From: Campylobacter subantarcticus LMG 24377
Lineage (GTDB): Bacteria > Campylobacterota > Campylobacteria > Campylobacterales > Campylobacteraceae
Direction of reading: 5' to 3'
DNA: 64,000 bases
Assembly: GCF_000816305.1 (NCBI RefSeq)
Contig: NZ_CP007773.1
Span: 620,001 to 684,000, forward strand
The notes under the pieces were generated by a model. It did not search any database. It worked only from the letters and a program-made list of their open reading frames with translations, and was not told where the DNA came from. Position 1 is the first letter of the stretch, and each line of letters begins with the position of its first letter. The position numbers were made by a program, and so were the translations under genes. This document shows, one piece after another, positions 49,988-58,895 of the stretch.

Positions 49988-50060
49988 AACCCTTAGGCGG
50001 GATAGACTATCCCACTAGGGATATTTCTATCCTTTTTTTAATAGTTAAAAAGGAAATAAA
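49988..50060 (+). promoter_or_regulatory. Repeated leader, copy 17
   Basis: GGATAGA pairs with TCTATCC-T7, near pairing GGGATA/TATCCC. Confidence 0.68.
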
Positions 50061-51578
50061 ATGAAAAATTTTGAAAAAATCTCACAAGAACTAATAGAGC
50101 ATTATGGTTTATCTAACAAAGCAAATAATACAGAAATGAAAGCTTTGGATTATGCTTTGGAAGATTGCTATAAAATGTATGATGAAAGCGAAGTTAAGAA
50201 AGAAGATAATTTTAAAAGCTTTAAAGATTATATCATCGATTATCATGTTAAAGGTGATTATGAAGCCGATAATTTGCAAGATGTTGAAGATATAGTTTAT
50301 AGCTTATATTTTTCTATGATTACCGCTTTTTTTCCAGAAGAATTAGACTTTATTTCTGATGATGAATTTAGGATTAAAGATGTCAAGTTGGGATTTGATG
50401 GGAAATATCATGTTAGTTTTTTGTGTTCTGAATGCTATGATCTTTTAGAACACCTTGAAAATTATATCAAAGAAGGAAATACTCTTAACGAATTTACAAA
50501 ATTTGCTTTAAGAAATACAGATAACTTCTTTTATTTTGATTCTTTAGATTTAGAAAATAACAAAGGAAAAAATATGAGTTCAAGAACAATTACAAACATT
50601 TTAATTACAACAGGTGAAAATACATATTCAAAGAGTTTTTATAATCAACATGGTTATGATGGTTTTAACATACTATCTATAGTTGATTGTTTGCCTAATT
50701 ATCAAGAATTTTTCAAAACCCTTGATAAGCATGAGCAAAGTATCATTCAAGAGTGTCTTAATAAAAGACAATTAAATAGAACAGATCTTGAAGGTTCAGC
50801 AGATGTATTTTTATTTGTCAATCAAGATAAAAATACCATTAATGGTATTGTAACAGGTTACATTTACAAAGAAAATGGTTGTTTTAATGCAAACAATTCT
50901 CTTGTAAATGCAAGTGAAATTAATCAATGCTCTACATTATCTTATGATTTTTCAGAGCAAAGAGTAGATGAAGTTTATGTTTTATCTTTTGAGGAATATA
51001 TCAATCGTATAAAACATAACTACAAAGAATTAGATACTATTAAAACTATTATTAAAAAAATGTCTGAATATTATCAGATTGAAAGTTTTAATAGCAATAT
51101 TAATATAGAAAGCTTATATAATACTTGCCACTTTTATAATAAAAATCAAGAAGTTGGAGTGTTTTTAGAAAGCTTTTTGAAAAAATACGGTTGTTTTACT
51201 GATAGTAAATATTTTCACTATCTTAAAAATACTTTTTCAAAGCATATTTCTATGATAAAAGAGATCGGTTTTGGCGAGTTTGAAATACTGCTTGATGATT
51301 TTATCGTAAGCGATAGAGTCTATTGTAACAGTGATGATGAATTTATTCAAAATGTTGCTAATAATTTCTTTAGTGTGATTTTATCTGAAACAAATAAAGA
51401 AATTTTTGGTAGTTATTTGAGTGATTTTTACATTGAGCGCATGTATGTGCAAAATGATCAATTTAATATTGACATTTATCACAATCAAAGCAAAGAGCAG
51501 TTGGAAGATAGAGTTGGAAGGACATTAGACGCGTTAAAACAATGTGATTTATTTACATTGCTAAATTTATCAAAATAA
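50061..51578 (+). CDS. Large hypothetical protein, possible fusion
   Basis: The 505-residue protein has an acidic N-terminal part (MKNFEKISQELIEHYGLSNK to about 165), then NNKGKNMSSRTITNILITTG. Before that internal Met (50574) the DNA reads AACAAAGGAAAAAATATG, like a true ribosome binding site and the one before 49707, so the gene may be a fusion of two or contain a second start. The second part is mixed alpha/beta, with no motif I recognise. Last gene of the leader-controlled block. Confidence 0.55.
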   Translation: MKNFEKISQELIEHYGLSNKANNTEMKALDYALEDCYKMYDESEVKKEDNFKSFKDYIIDYHVKGDYEADNLQDVEDIVYSLYFSMITAFFPEELDFISDDEFRIKDVKLGFDGKYHVSFLCSECYDLLEHLENYIKEGNTLNEFTKFALRNTDNFFYFDSLDLENNKGKNMSSRTITNILITTGENTYSKSFYNQHGYDGFNILSIVDCLPNYQEFFKTLDKHEQSIIQECLNKRQLNRTDLEGSADVFLFVNQDKNTINGIVTGYIYKENGCFNANNSLVNASEINQCSTLSYDFSEQRVDEVYVLSFEEYINRIKHNYKELDTIKTIIKKMSEYYQIESFNSNINIESLYNTCHFYNKNQEVGVFLESFLKKYGCFTDSKYFHYLKNTFSKHISMIKEIGFGEFEILLDDFIVSDRVYCNSDDEFIQNVANNFFSVILSETNKEIFGSYLSDFYIERMYVQNDQFNIDIYHNQSKEQLEDRVGRTLDALKQCDLFTLLNLSK

Positions 51579-51591
51579 ATAAAAAATATTA

Positions 51592-51619
51592 ATGATGAGA
51601 TTTTTCTCATCATTTTTCT
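51592..51619 (+). terminator. Intrinsic terminator of the leader-controlled block
   Basis: ATGATGAG and CTCATCAT form an 8-bp stem followed by TTTTTC and TTTT, shortly after the stop at 51578. Confidence 0.75.
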
Positions 51620-51708
51620 TTTAAAGTATTAATATGTATAATATTTTAAAAGGGAAACTAACTATAATGATCTAGCTCTTATCAAAATAAAGATAAAAGG
51701 TGTTTTTA

Positions 51709-53415
51709 ATGGAAAATACAAACAATATACAAAATAAAATAATAGATGATATGCTTAATATAGATTTTAGCGGTTGTGAAAATATAGTTTCATTTAGCAA
51801 GTTAGTAGATAAAATCAATAAAAATGAAAAAAATATAATATATAAAGATAGTATTGAGTTTTTATATTATTTTTATAACTATAATCCTAATTATTTTAAG
51901 TATAAATATAATAATTATACATTAAAAGAAGAAGTTTTAGAACGACTTAATAATACAATTTATGATGTGAAAAATCCTTTATTGCAATTAAAAATTGCAA
52001 CATGCTTATTGATAGAATATAAAAATATAAAAAATAAGCCTGAAATAGCTAGGCTTATTATAAAAAATACTATTTTATTTTTTGAAAAACTATTTTTAAA
52101 AGATTCTTATGGGTTAGAAGAAGGAGTACTATTTGCACTTGATGTAAATCATATCTTTAAATTAGAAAAAGAATATAAATATATGGAAAAACTAAAAGAA
52201 GTTATAAATAATTATTTGTATAGTAAAGAATCTGAAAATATAGATTTTACTTTTATAAGATTATTTGAAAATTTAATTAAAAGATATAAAAATTTTTATA
52301 CTGAAGATGAATTAAAAATAATAAAATCAAAACTTTATGAAATTATTGAAATAAAACTTAAAAATATTAATAAAACAAATCAAGATAATTATTTATTGTT
52401 AAATTCTGATATTGTATGCGGATTATATGAAAATTTACATTTAATAGATAAAGATAATAAAATAAACGACTATCGAAAAATAGTTAAAATGTTTTTATTA
52501 ATATTTTCTAAAATTAAATCATCTGATATGAAAATGGGAATTTTAGATAGTGCTTTAAAATATGCTCAAAAAATAAAAAATAAAAAACAAATATCAAAAA
52601 TTAATTCACTAATACAAGAAAATAATAAAAAAATCACTTTCAAATTTAAACCCATATGTTTTAATATTCCAAAAGAAATTCAAGAAGCAATAGGGCGATT
52701 TGAAAATGATGTGGATCGTTTTTTAAATTCTAATTGTAATTTATTTCAATGCTTTTATGGAATTTATCCATGCTTAAAAACAAATTTTAAAAAAATAGAA
52801 GAAAAGAATTCTATTGTGGATTTATTTGGAAGTGTGATGTATTTTGATAGTGATAATTTAAGAGAAAATATTGATAATTCTGGATTATTTAGGAAATATT
52901 ATAATTATATAACGATATCTTATCCTTGTATTAATATTTTAAAATCAAAATTATTACAAAGATTTTATCCTAATAAAGAATATTTTTATTATTTAACTTG
53001 CGATAATAATATAATTCCAAAAGGGTATGAAGAGATTATAGCTAGAATGTTTTGTGCTGGGATACACAAAGATTATATGGATTTTTTTATATATGCTTCA
53101 GTAAGCATTGAGGCTATATTAAGACATATAATAGGTGAAGATATTATAAAAAATGATAAAAAGAATCACCGAATACAAGAGTATGAAACTTTAGAAAATT
53201 TATTAGACAAAATTGAATCACAAAATCTTTTAGAGGAAGATACTGTAAAAGAATTGCGATTATTGTTTTGTAAAGATGGTTTTAACATTAGAAATAAAAT
53301 AGCACATGCAAGATTTTCACAAGATATTTTTAACGGACATTATATGTTGGCTGATTATATGTGGTGTTTTTTGATGAATTTTTTTATCAGCAACTATAAT
53401 AAAGAGCCCAAATAG
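51709..53415 (+). CDS. Large protein with C-terminal HEPN-like / DUF4209-like domain
   Basis: The 568-residue soluble protein is helical for its first 350 residues. Its C-terminal 120 residues have the DUF4209-like or HEPN layout: SVSIEAILRHIIGEDIIKND, YETLENLLDKIESQN and the motif GFNIRNKIAHARF, where R-N-K-I-A-H fits the R-x4-H active site of HEPN RNases. Such proteins often serve in phage defence by cleaving RNA. It stands alone with TATAAT at 51637 and lacks the repeated leader. Its AT content is higher than its neighbours, hinting at separate acquisition. Start at 51709 from the ATG; a GTG nine bases upstream is possible. Confidence 0.65.
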   Translation: MENTNNIQNKIIDDMLNIDFSGCENIVSFSKLVDKINKNEKNIIYKDSIEFLYYFYNYNPNYFKYKYNNYTLKEEVLERLNNTIYDVKNPLLQLKIATCLLIEYKNIKNKPEIARLIIKNTILFFEKLFLKDSYGLEEGVLFALDVNHIFKLEKEYKYMEKLKEVINNYLYSKESENIDFTFIRLFENLIKRYKNFYTEDELKIIKSKLYEIIEIKLKNINKTNQDNYLLLNSDIVCGLYENLHLIDKDNKINDYRKIVKMFLLIFSKIKSSDMKMGILDSALKYAQKIKNKKQISKINSLIQENNKKITFKFKPICFNIPKEIQEAIGRFENDVDRFLNSNCNLFQCFYGIYPCLKTNFKKIEEKNSIVDLFGSVMYFDSDNLRENIDNSGLFRKYYNYITISYPCINILKSKLLQRFYPNKEYFYYLTCDNNIIPKGYEEIIARMFCAGIHKDYMDFFIYASVSIEAILRHIIGEDIIKNDKKNHRIQEYETLENLLDKIESQNLLEEDTVKELRLLFCKDGFNIRNKIAHARFSQDIFNGHYMLADYMWCFLMNFFISNYNKEPK

Positions 53416-53483
53416 GGCTTATGTCTTAAAAATATAAACACAAAAGGAATTTAACATTATATTTTATGTGTTTTAATACACTG

Positions 53484-54425
53484 CTAACTCACTCCTATTA
53501 AAGCTTTTTTTGTGTTTTCTTTATCAGCTTTAGAGTATATTGTGGTAGTTTTGATATTGCTATGTCTTAATAGTTTTTGTATAAACACAAGATTTGTGCC
53601 TTTGTTTGTTAATCTCATTGCAAAAGTATGTCTTAGTAAGTGTAATCCTTTTTTAGCTATTAAAGCTTTAGCATAAATTCTATTGATAATAACAAAAGCA
53701 TTACTTCTACTTAAAATCTTATCTTTAGCTGTTTTCATAATACAATCATTAACATTTAAATGTTCTTTGAAATATTCTAGCTCATCAGCAATCTTACTCG
53801 TTTTTATATAAACAAATTGTTCTTTACCCCCCTTGCCAAAAATACTAATCCTAGTAACTTCATCATCATCTTCTATAAAATCACTTAAGCTAACTTTTAA
53901 AGCCTCACTGATTCTTAATCCTGCAAATAGCATAAGTTTTACAAGTAGGGCATTTCTATAACTATTATAATCATCTTTTCTGGCTTTTTCTTTCTCAAGA
54001 ATATTCAAAAGACTTGTAATTTCATTCTCGTTTAAATATTCTATTTTTTCTTCAGCTTTTTCAGTTCTAATTTTTAATTTAGACAAATTGAAGTTAAATT
54101 GGCAGAAATCATCATTATTATCATTGATAAATGTAAAAAAACTAGAAATTATTCTTAAATATGTTAATTTTGTTTTTTTAGATAGTTTTTCTACATTTTT
54201 ACTTCTTTTTTCTAAAAAATCTAAGAAATTAACAATAAATAGAGTTTTTATATCATTTATCTGCATTTCATCTTGAAAATCTAAAGAATACTCAACAAAT
54301 TCTAATAAAATACGCTCATAAAGTAAGATAGTATTATTTGAATAAGAAAGTGTCTTTAAATGATTTAAATAAGCCCTTACCCATCTTTCTAAATCTTGAC
54401 TAATATTACCTTTTTTCAGTTTCAT
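53484..54425 (-). CDS. Tyrosine recombinase, XerC/D/T-like
   Basis: The 313-residue protein has a core-binding domain (AYLNHLKTLSYSNNTILLYE) and the catalytic set: Arg in LFAGLRISEALKV, Lys in IFGKGGKEQFVYI, HLLRHTFAMRL, LLRHSNIKTT and Tyr in TTIYSKADKENTKKA. It lacks the longer N-terminus of the housekeeping XerH of Campylobacterota. Related Xer-type enzymes (XerT) move the conjugative TnPZ elements of Helicobacter. It may resolve multimers or replace the integrase. A perfect dyad lies 20 bases before its start. Confidence 0.85.
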   Translation of the reverse strand: MKLKKGNISQDLERWVRAYLNHLKTLSYSNNTILLYERILLEFVEYSLDFQDEMQINDIKTLFIVNFLDFLEKRSKNVEKLSKKTKLTYLRIISSFFTFINDNNDDFCQFNFNLSKLKIRTEKAEEKIEYLNENEITSLLNILEKEKARKDDYNSYRNALLVKLMLFAGLRISEALKVSLSDFIEDDDEVTRISIFGKGGKEQFVYIKTSKIADELEYFKEHLNVNDCIMKTAKDKILSRSNAFVIINRIYAKALIAKKGLHLLRHTFAMRLTNKGTNLVFIQKLLRHSNIKTTTIYSKADKENTKKALIGVS

Positions 54426-54444
54426 TTTATTTTATCCTTAAAAT

Positions 54445-54473
54445 GTATAACATAATATACTATTATGTTATAC
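54445..54473. promoter_or_regulatory. Perfect 13-bp dyad upstream of the Xer-like gene
   Basis: GTATAACATAATA and TATTATGTTATAC are exact inverted arms around TAC. A related half, TATTATGTTACAT, occurs at about 54529. It may be an operator for divergent promoters or a Xer recombination site (two 11-13 bp arms with short spacer); the 3-bp spacer is short for a dif-type site. Confidence 0.55.
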
Positions 54474-54685
54474 AAAATATATAAGTTTATCCCTAAGATA
54501 ATTAAAAAAATACTCTTATTCTAATGGAATATTATGTTACATATAATGTAATTATATATTTATTTTTTAATATAATCAATAAAAAAAGAATAAAAATATA
54601 AAATATTATGTTTTTATGCGATTATTTATATAAATTAATACAAAAATGCTATAATATTAATATAAATAAACCAAAAAGGATTAAA

Positions 54686-54922
54686 ATGAGTGAAAATATA
54701 GAAAATAATCAAGAAAAAAATAAAAATGTAGTAAAAATAGAAAAAAATAGTTCAAAAAGAATTTATTTTGATGAAAAGACTTTAAAAATGATAGAAATAA
54801 TGTCTCCAGCTTATGGTATAGATCCAAATACAAAAGAAAATGAGAAAATAGGTGCTATTGTTAAAATAGCAATAGAAAATTTATTTAAAAGTGATTTTTT
54901 GAATAAAATCAAAGATTTTTAA
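54686..54922 (+). CDS. Small protein, 78 residues
   Basis: It starts MSENIENNQEKNKNVVKIEK, much like the protein at 34435, and ends FKSDFLNKIKDF. The middle KRIYFDEKTLKMIEIMSPAY could be an RHH-type strand and helix. AAAAAGGA precedes the ATG. Possibly a regulator for the recombinase region; not proven. Confidence 0.55.
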   Translation: MSENIENNQEKNKNVVKIEKNSSKRIYFDEKTLKMIEIMSPAYGIDPNTKENEKIGAIVKIAIENLFKSDFLNKIKDF

Positions 54923-54935
54923 AGAAAAGTTTTTT

Positions 54936-55178
54936 ATGCAATTTCATCAGAGAATGCAAAGAGCCACCAAAGAAAATAATATTCGATATTATGAAATAGA
55001 AATTTCAAAAAATTTATTTGGTGATTATTTTATAGAAAGAACTTATGGTAATATTAAATATAAAAGCTTTACTGGTAAAAGGGTAAATTATTTTTCTAGC
55101 AAAGATGAGGCTTTATTGTTTTTTGAAAAAATCATCAAACTAAAAGAGAAAAGGGGATATAAAAAAGCTTCACTATAA
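54936..55178 (+). CDS. Small hypothetical protein, 80 residues
   Basis: Basic protein starting MQFHQRMQRATKENNIRYYE, with beta-like FGDYFIERTYGNIKYKSFTG. Fourteen bases after the previous gene, so likely one transcript. Not recognised. Confidence 0.5.
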   Translation: MQFHQRMQRATKENNIRYYEIEISKNLFGDYFIERTYGNIKYKSFTGKRVNYFSSKDEALLFFEKIIKLKEKRGYKKASL

Positions 55179-55227
55179 AGTATATCCCTCTAAGTATTTG
55201 TTAATTCTCCATGTGTTTTAGTTTTTT

Positions 55228-56421
55228 CTAATTTTTTAATTTATCAATAAAATCACTCCACCATTGCATTAGCTCTCTTCTATCATCAAGTCTTAAGCTT
55301 CTATTATATACCGCTTTTACTTTATTTCTTTCTCTATGATCTAAACATAGTTCTATAACCTCACTATCTTGTTTATGAATATTTTTATATTCATAAAGAA
55401 AAGTTGAAGCAGTAGCTCTAAAACCATGATACACCATTTCATCACCAAAACCTAATCTTTTAATGGCTTGATTTAATGTGTTTTCACTCATTGTTTTAGA
55501 TTTACTTATATCACTTGGAAAAACATATTTTGAATCTGAGTAAGAAAAATTTTTAACATATAAAAGCAAGTCTAAAACACTCTGACTTAATGGAACAATA
55601 AAATCCTCTCTCGCTTTAACTTTATTGGCACGAATAGTGATTTGTTTTTTCTCAAAATCTACTTCTTCCCATTCCAAATTTCTAATATTGGCACTTCTTA
55701 AAAATAAATATGGACTAATTTGCAAAGCAACTTTTGTAAAAATACTACCCTCGTAATTATCAATCGCAAGCAATAATTCTTTAAATCTTACTTCATCTGT
55801 AATAGTTCTATGACTTTGAACTTTATTAGTACCATAAAGCGCTTTTATGTCTAAAGTTAAAATATTACTGTTTTCTATATATTCTCTATGTATAGCATAC
55901 AGTAGCATTTTTCTTAATCCTAGAAATACTCTTTTGATTGTTTCTATTTTATTTTCAGCATGAAGTCTATCAAATACAAACAATATATCGCTTTTAGTAA
56001 GCTCAACAATGCTTTTGGTTTTATATTTTGAAATAATGTGATAGTCTAATCTATTTGGTAATCCATAAGTAGAGTTATCTTTATAAGCAATATCTTTCCA
56101 TTCATTGAAAACCTCTTCTATTGTTTTTGATTTTTGAGTATTTTCCTTTTGAATATGTTCTTTTGGGTTAATGCCTTGTGATAGCATGTCGTTATAATCA
56201 TTCGCAATCTCTCTTGCCTGTGCTAATGTGGTTATAGGATATTTCCCTATTTTAAAAGAATACCCCTTTTTATTAAGTTTATATCTAAAATAAAAATTCT
56301 TATCAATATCTCCATAAGAAATCCTAGCTTCAATATATAAATTTTTAGTAGAAGCGTCTTTGATATAAGTTTTTTTATCAACAGTTAAATTTTTAAGTTG
56401 CCTATCATTTACAATAATCAC
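55228..56421 (-). CDS. int: P4-type tyrosine integrase of the element
   Basis: The 397-residue integrase has an N-terminal DUF4102 domain (VDKKTYIKDASTKNLYIEAR, GYSFKIGKYPITTLAQAREI), a SAM-like core-binding domain and the catalytic domain: Arg in YLFLRSANIRNLEW, Lys in IRANKVKARED, HGFRATASTF, CLDHRERN and Tyr in KAVYNRSLRLDD. P4-type integrases insert elements at tRNA genes, and a tRNA lies 200 bases away. The GTG at 56421 with AAAGGAAA upstream is preferred to the ATG at 56475, since the protein then starts VIIVNDRQLKNL like its relatives. Confidence 0.93.
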   Translation of the reverse strand: MIIVNDRQLKNLTVDKKTYIKDASTKNLYIEARISYGDIDKNFYFRYKLNKKGYSFKIGKYPITTLAQAREIANDYNDMLSQGINPKEHIQKENTQKSKTIEEVFNEWKDIAYKDNSTYGLPNRLDYHIISKYKTKSIVELTKSDILFVFDRLHAENKIETIKRVFLGLRKMLLYAIHREYIENSNILTLDIKALYGTNKVQSHRTITDEVRFKELLLAIDNYEGSIFTKVALQISPYLFLRSANIRNLEWEEVDFEKKQITIRANKVKAREDFIVPLSQSVLDLLLYVKNFSYSDSKYVFPSDISKSKTMSENTLNQAIKRLGFGDEMVYHGFRATASTFLYEYKNIHKQDSEVIELCLDHRERNKVKAVYNRSLRLDDRRELMQWWSDFIDKLKN

Positions 56422-56510
56422 TGATTTTCCTTTAAAGTGTGTGCAAAAAAATAATTTTTTTTTAATTGCACACACTTTTGCACATATTTTTTAATTTGTC
56501 AAAAGATTTT

Positions 56511-56545
56511 AATTAGTGATAATTAGTGATAATTAGTGATAATTA
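56511..56545. repeat. Tandem 10-bp repeats near attachment site
   Basis: AATTAGTGAT occurs three times without gap, then AATTA. Such short direct repeats beside an integrase gene may be arm-type integrase or excisionase sites. Confidence 0.6.
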
Positions 56546-56579
56546 AAATCTTTCCAAAGTGCTTATTTATCGGATTTAT

Positions 56580-56612
56580 TTTGATAATTTGTAAGAGTTT
56601 TTGATAATTTGT
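56580..56612. repeat. Direct repeat TTTGATAATTTGT next to the tRNA
   Basis: TTTTGATAATTTGT occurs twice at 20-base spacing just inside the element end, a second candidate set of integrase arm sites. Confidence 0.55.
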
Positions 56613-56623
56613 GATTGAAGTAA

Positions 56624-56700
56624 TGGTGGATTTAGCAGGACTCGAACCTGCGACCAACCGGTTATGAGCCGGTTGCTCTAACCAACTGAGCTATAAATCC
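56624..56700 (-). tRNA. tRNA-Met (anticodon CAT), element attachment site
   Basis: The 77-nt gene on minus reads GGATTTATAGCTCAGTTGGT at the 5' end, has the anticodon loop CTCATAA within an ACCGG/CCGGT stem, the T loop GGTTCGAGTCC and an encoded CCA. It has the elongator form (normal first base pair); a CAT-anticodon tRNA-Ile2 cannot be excluded. The integrase lies next to its 3' end, so the attachment core is in this 3' part. The other copy of the core is outside the window. Confidence 0.95.
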
Positions 56701-56752
56701 GCCAGAAGTTAAAATAAGAATGTTATTATATCTTTATTTCCTTAATTTAAAT

Positions 56753-57862
56753 TTAGAATTTTATTTTTACTGCTTTTTCTATGGCTAAATATCTAAAGGT
56801 GATTAAATTTTGTAAAATTCCAAAGAAAACCATAAAAGTAGCAAAAGAACTCCCTCCATGGCTAAAAAATGGCATAGGTATACCAACAACAGGTGCAAAT
56901 CCTATGGTCATTGAGATATTAACTGCAACATATATAAAAATAAACAAAGCAATACAATTAGTAACCACTCTAGTAAAATAATCGTCTTTGAGTTTATAGT
57001 TTAAACTTAGTAGGTGGAAAATGAGTAGGGTATAGAGCAATATAATCGCCATAGCACCTAAAAAACCAAATCTTTCGGTTAAATAAGCAAAAATAAAATC
57101 ACTTGTAGAAATAGGTAAAAATTTAAAGTGTGTTTGCGTGGCCTCATCTGCTTTTTTCCCGCTTAAACCTCCACTCCCTATAGCGATAATAGATTGTTTT
57201 ACATGGTAACTTGGTTCTTCGGCTAAGAAATCATGAATTCTTTGTTTTTGATAGGGTTTTAGAAAGTCACTGTAGATAATAGGTGAAGCAATAGCTATGA
57301 CTAAAAAAATACTAAGCCAAATTTTATAATTTATCCCAATGATGAAAAGTGTTCCAAAACCTACTATTAAAAGCACTAAAGCTGTTCCTAGATCAGGTTC
57401 GCCTGCAATGAGCAAAAAGGGCAGGATAATATAAAAACTCAGTTTAAGAAATTGTTTTAAACCGTAGCCATTAGGTGGAGGTGGATTTTGATAAATCAAA
57501 TAAGCTAGCATTAAGATAAAAGATGGCTTGAAAATTTCAGAAGGCTGTATAGTAAAATGTGTAAAAGGAATTTCAAGCCATCTTCTTGCTCCAAGTTTTT
57601 CCACGCCAAAAATATCAACACTTGCAAGCAAGATGATATTAATCCAATAAAGCACAGGTATGAGCCACATTAATCTTCTTAAAGGCAAAAAGAAAAAAAA
57701 TGCAAAGCCTGTAAAACCCACCAAGGTATAAATAAGCTGTTTTTCAGCTAAGCGTATATTGGCTTCATAGATTAAAAGAAATGATATGACAATGATAGGC
57801 AATATAAGAAGAGGTTGTATAAAATCAAAATGTGTTAAAATTCTTCTATCAAGCTTTATCAA
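56753..57862 (-). CDS. rodA: Rod-shape determining SEDS glycosyltransferase RodA
   Basis: The 369-residue protein has about ten membrane helices and the SEDS signature: GARRWLEIPFTHFTIQPSEI, AGEPDLGTALVLL, ERFGFLGA and GIPMPFFSHGGSSF. It polymerises peptidoglycan for the side wall together with PBP2. TTG start at 57862 (LIKLDRRILTHFDF) with AAAGGA is preferred to an ATG further upstream. Core chromosome, first gene beyond the tRNA. Confidence 0.93.
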   Translation of the reverse strand: MIKLDRRILTHFDFIQPLLILPIIVISFLLIYEANIRLAEKQLIYTLVGFTGFAFFFFLPLRRLMWLIPVLYWINIILLASVDIFGVEKLGARRWLEIPFTHFTIQPSEIFKPSFILMLAYLIYQNPPPPNGYGLKQFLKLSFYIILPFLLIAGEPDLGTALVLLIVGFGTLFIIGINYKIWLSIFLVIAIASPIIYSDFLKPYQKQRIHDFLAEEPSYHVKQSIIAIGSGGLSGKKADEATQTHFKFLPISTSDFIFAYLTERFGFLGAMAIILLYTLLIFHLLSLNYKLKDDYFTRVVTNCIALFIFIYVAVNISMTIGFAPVVGIPMPFFSHGGSSFATFMVFFGILQNLITFRYLAIEKAVKIKF

Positions 57863-57932
57863 GGCTATCCTTTTACAAAATATTATGCAATTATATGCTA
57901 AAATTGCAAATTTTATCATAAGGAAATATAAT

Positions 57933-58895
57933 ATGTTAAAAATTTCATCGCTTTGTGAAGAAAGATTGGATATTTTTTTATCGGAGATACTTAAGCAAAG
58001 TCGTTCTCAAGTTGCTAGATTGATAAAAGAAGATTGTATTTACATAAATAAAAAAATAGAAAATAAAATCGCAAAAAAAATCAAACAAAAAGATGAAATT
58101 AGCATAGTTTTTCCTCAGATCAAAGAAGCTAAAGAAATTTATGAACCTGATTTTGATATAGAAATTTTATACGAAGATGATGATATTTTGGTGTTAAATA
58201 AAGCGCCTAATATTGTTGTGCATGGTGCAAGCAGTGTTAAGGAAGCAACTTTAGTGGATTGGCTTTTGCATAAGGGTTATGCTTTGTCTAATTTAAATGG
58301 AGAGTATAGAGCAGGACTTGTACATCGGCTAGATAAAGGTACAAGTGGTGCTATTGTCATAGCTAAAAACAACCAAGCACACCAGCTTTTAGCTGCTCAA
58401 CTTTTAGATAAAAGCATGGGAAGGTTTTATTTAGCATTAAGTGATCTTCCCTTGAAACATGAAAAAATGAGCAATGAAAAAGCTATTATGCGTTGTCCTA
58501 GTAATAGGCTTAAAAAAATCACCACAAACCATCCTAATGCTTTAGCTAAGAGCGCTAAAACTGACTTTGTAAATTTGCTAAGTAGTGGAAAATACTCATT
58601 GCTAGCTGCTAAGTTATACACAGGAAGAACCCATCAAATCAGAGTGCATTTGGCTGATTTTAATCGTTATATTTTAGGAGATGAATTATACGGATATAAA
58701 GGAAAAATAAAGTATAATAGAATAATGCTTCATGCGTATTTGATTTATTTTATTCATCCTAGGACTAAAGAGTTGATGTTTATAAAAGCTCCTATGTTTG
58801 ATGATTTTTATCAAATTTTAAAAGAAAACTTTACACAAGGAGAGATAGATGAAAAAACTTCATTGGATTATCTTAAGTTCTGCTTTGGCTTTTAG
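57933..58895 (+). CDS. rluD: RluA/RluD-family pseudouridine synthase
   Basis: The 320-residue protein has an N-terminal S4 RNA-binding domain (RLDIFLSEILKQSRSQVARL) and the catalytic domain with GLVHRLDKGTSGAIVIAKN, which includes the catalytic Asp, then LYTGRTHQIRVHLAD. It makes pseudouridine in rRNA or tRNA; exact site not known. AAGGAAA before the ATG at 57933. Its end overlaps flpA by 47 bases, as in the conserved gene order of Campylobacter. Confidence 0.9.
   Translation: MLKISSLCEERLDIFLSEILKQSRSQVARLIKEDCIYINKKIENKIAKKIKQKDEISIVFPQIKEAKEIYEPDFDIEILYEDDDILVLNKAPNIVVHGASSVKEATLVDWLLHKGYALSNLNGEYRAGLVHRLDKGTSGAIVIAKNNQAHQLLAAQLLDKSMGRFYLALSDLPLKHEKMSNEKAIMRCPSNRLKKITTNHPNALAKSAKTDFVNLLSSGKYSLLAAKLYTGRTHQIRVHLADFNRYILGDELYGYKGKIKYNRIMLHAYLIYFIHPRTKELMFIKAPMFDDFYQILKENFTQGEIDEKTSLDYLKFCFGF

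Noticed and set aside
35647-50060. Leaders as plain terminators of the preceding gene
   Set aside because: They are always upstream of a start with fixed spacing to the SD, contain alternative pairings with compensatory changes, and the SD itself is complementary to the T-rich strand; a simple terminator does not need this.
53405-53425. Terminator after the HEPN-like gene (AGCCC/GGGCT)
   Set aside because: The stem is only five base pairs and no T run follows, so I did not list it.
1-56623. Search for the left attachment-site copy of the tRNA 3' end
   Set aside because: I saw no second copy of the GCAGGACTCGAACCTGC-type segment in the window, so the left end of the element appears to lie before position 1.
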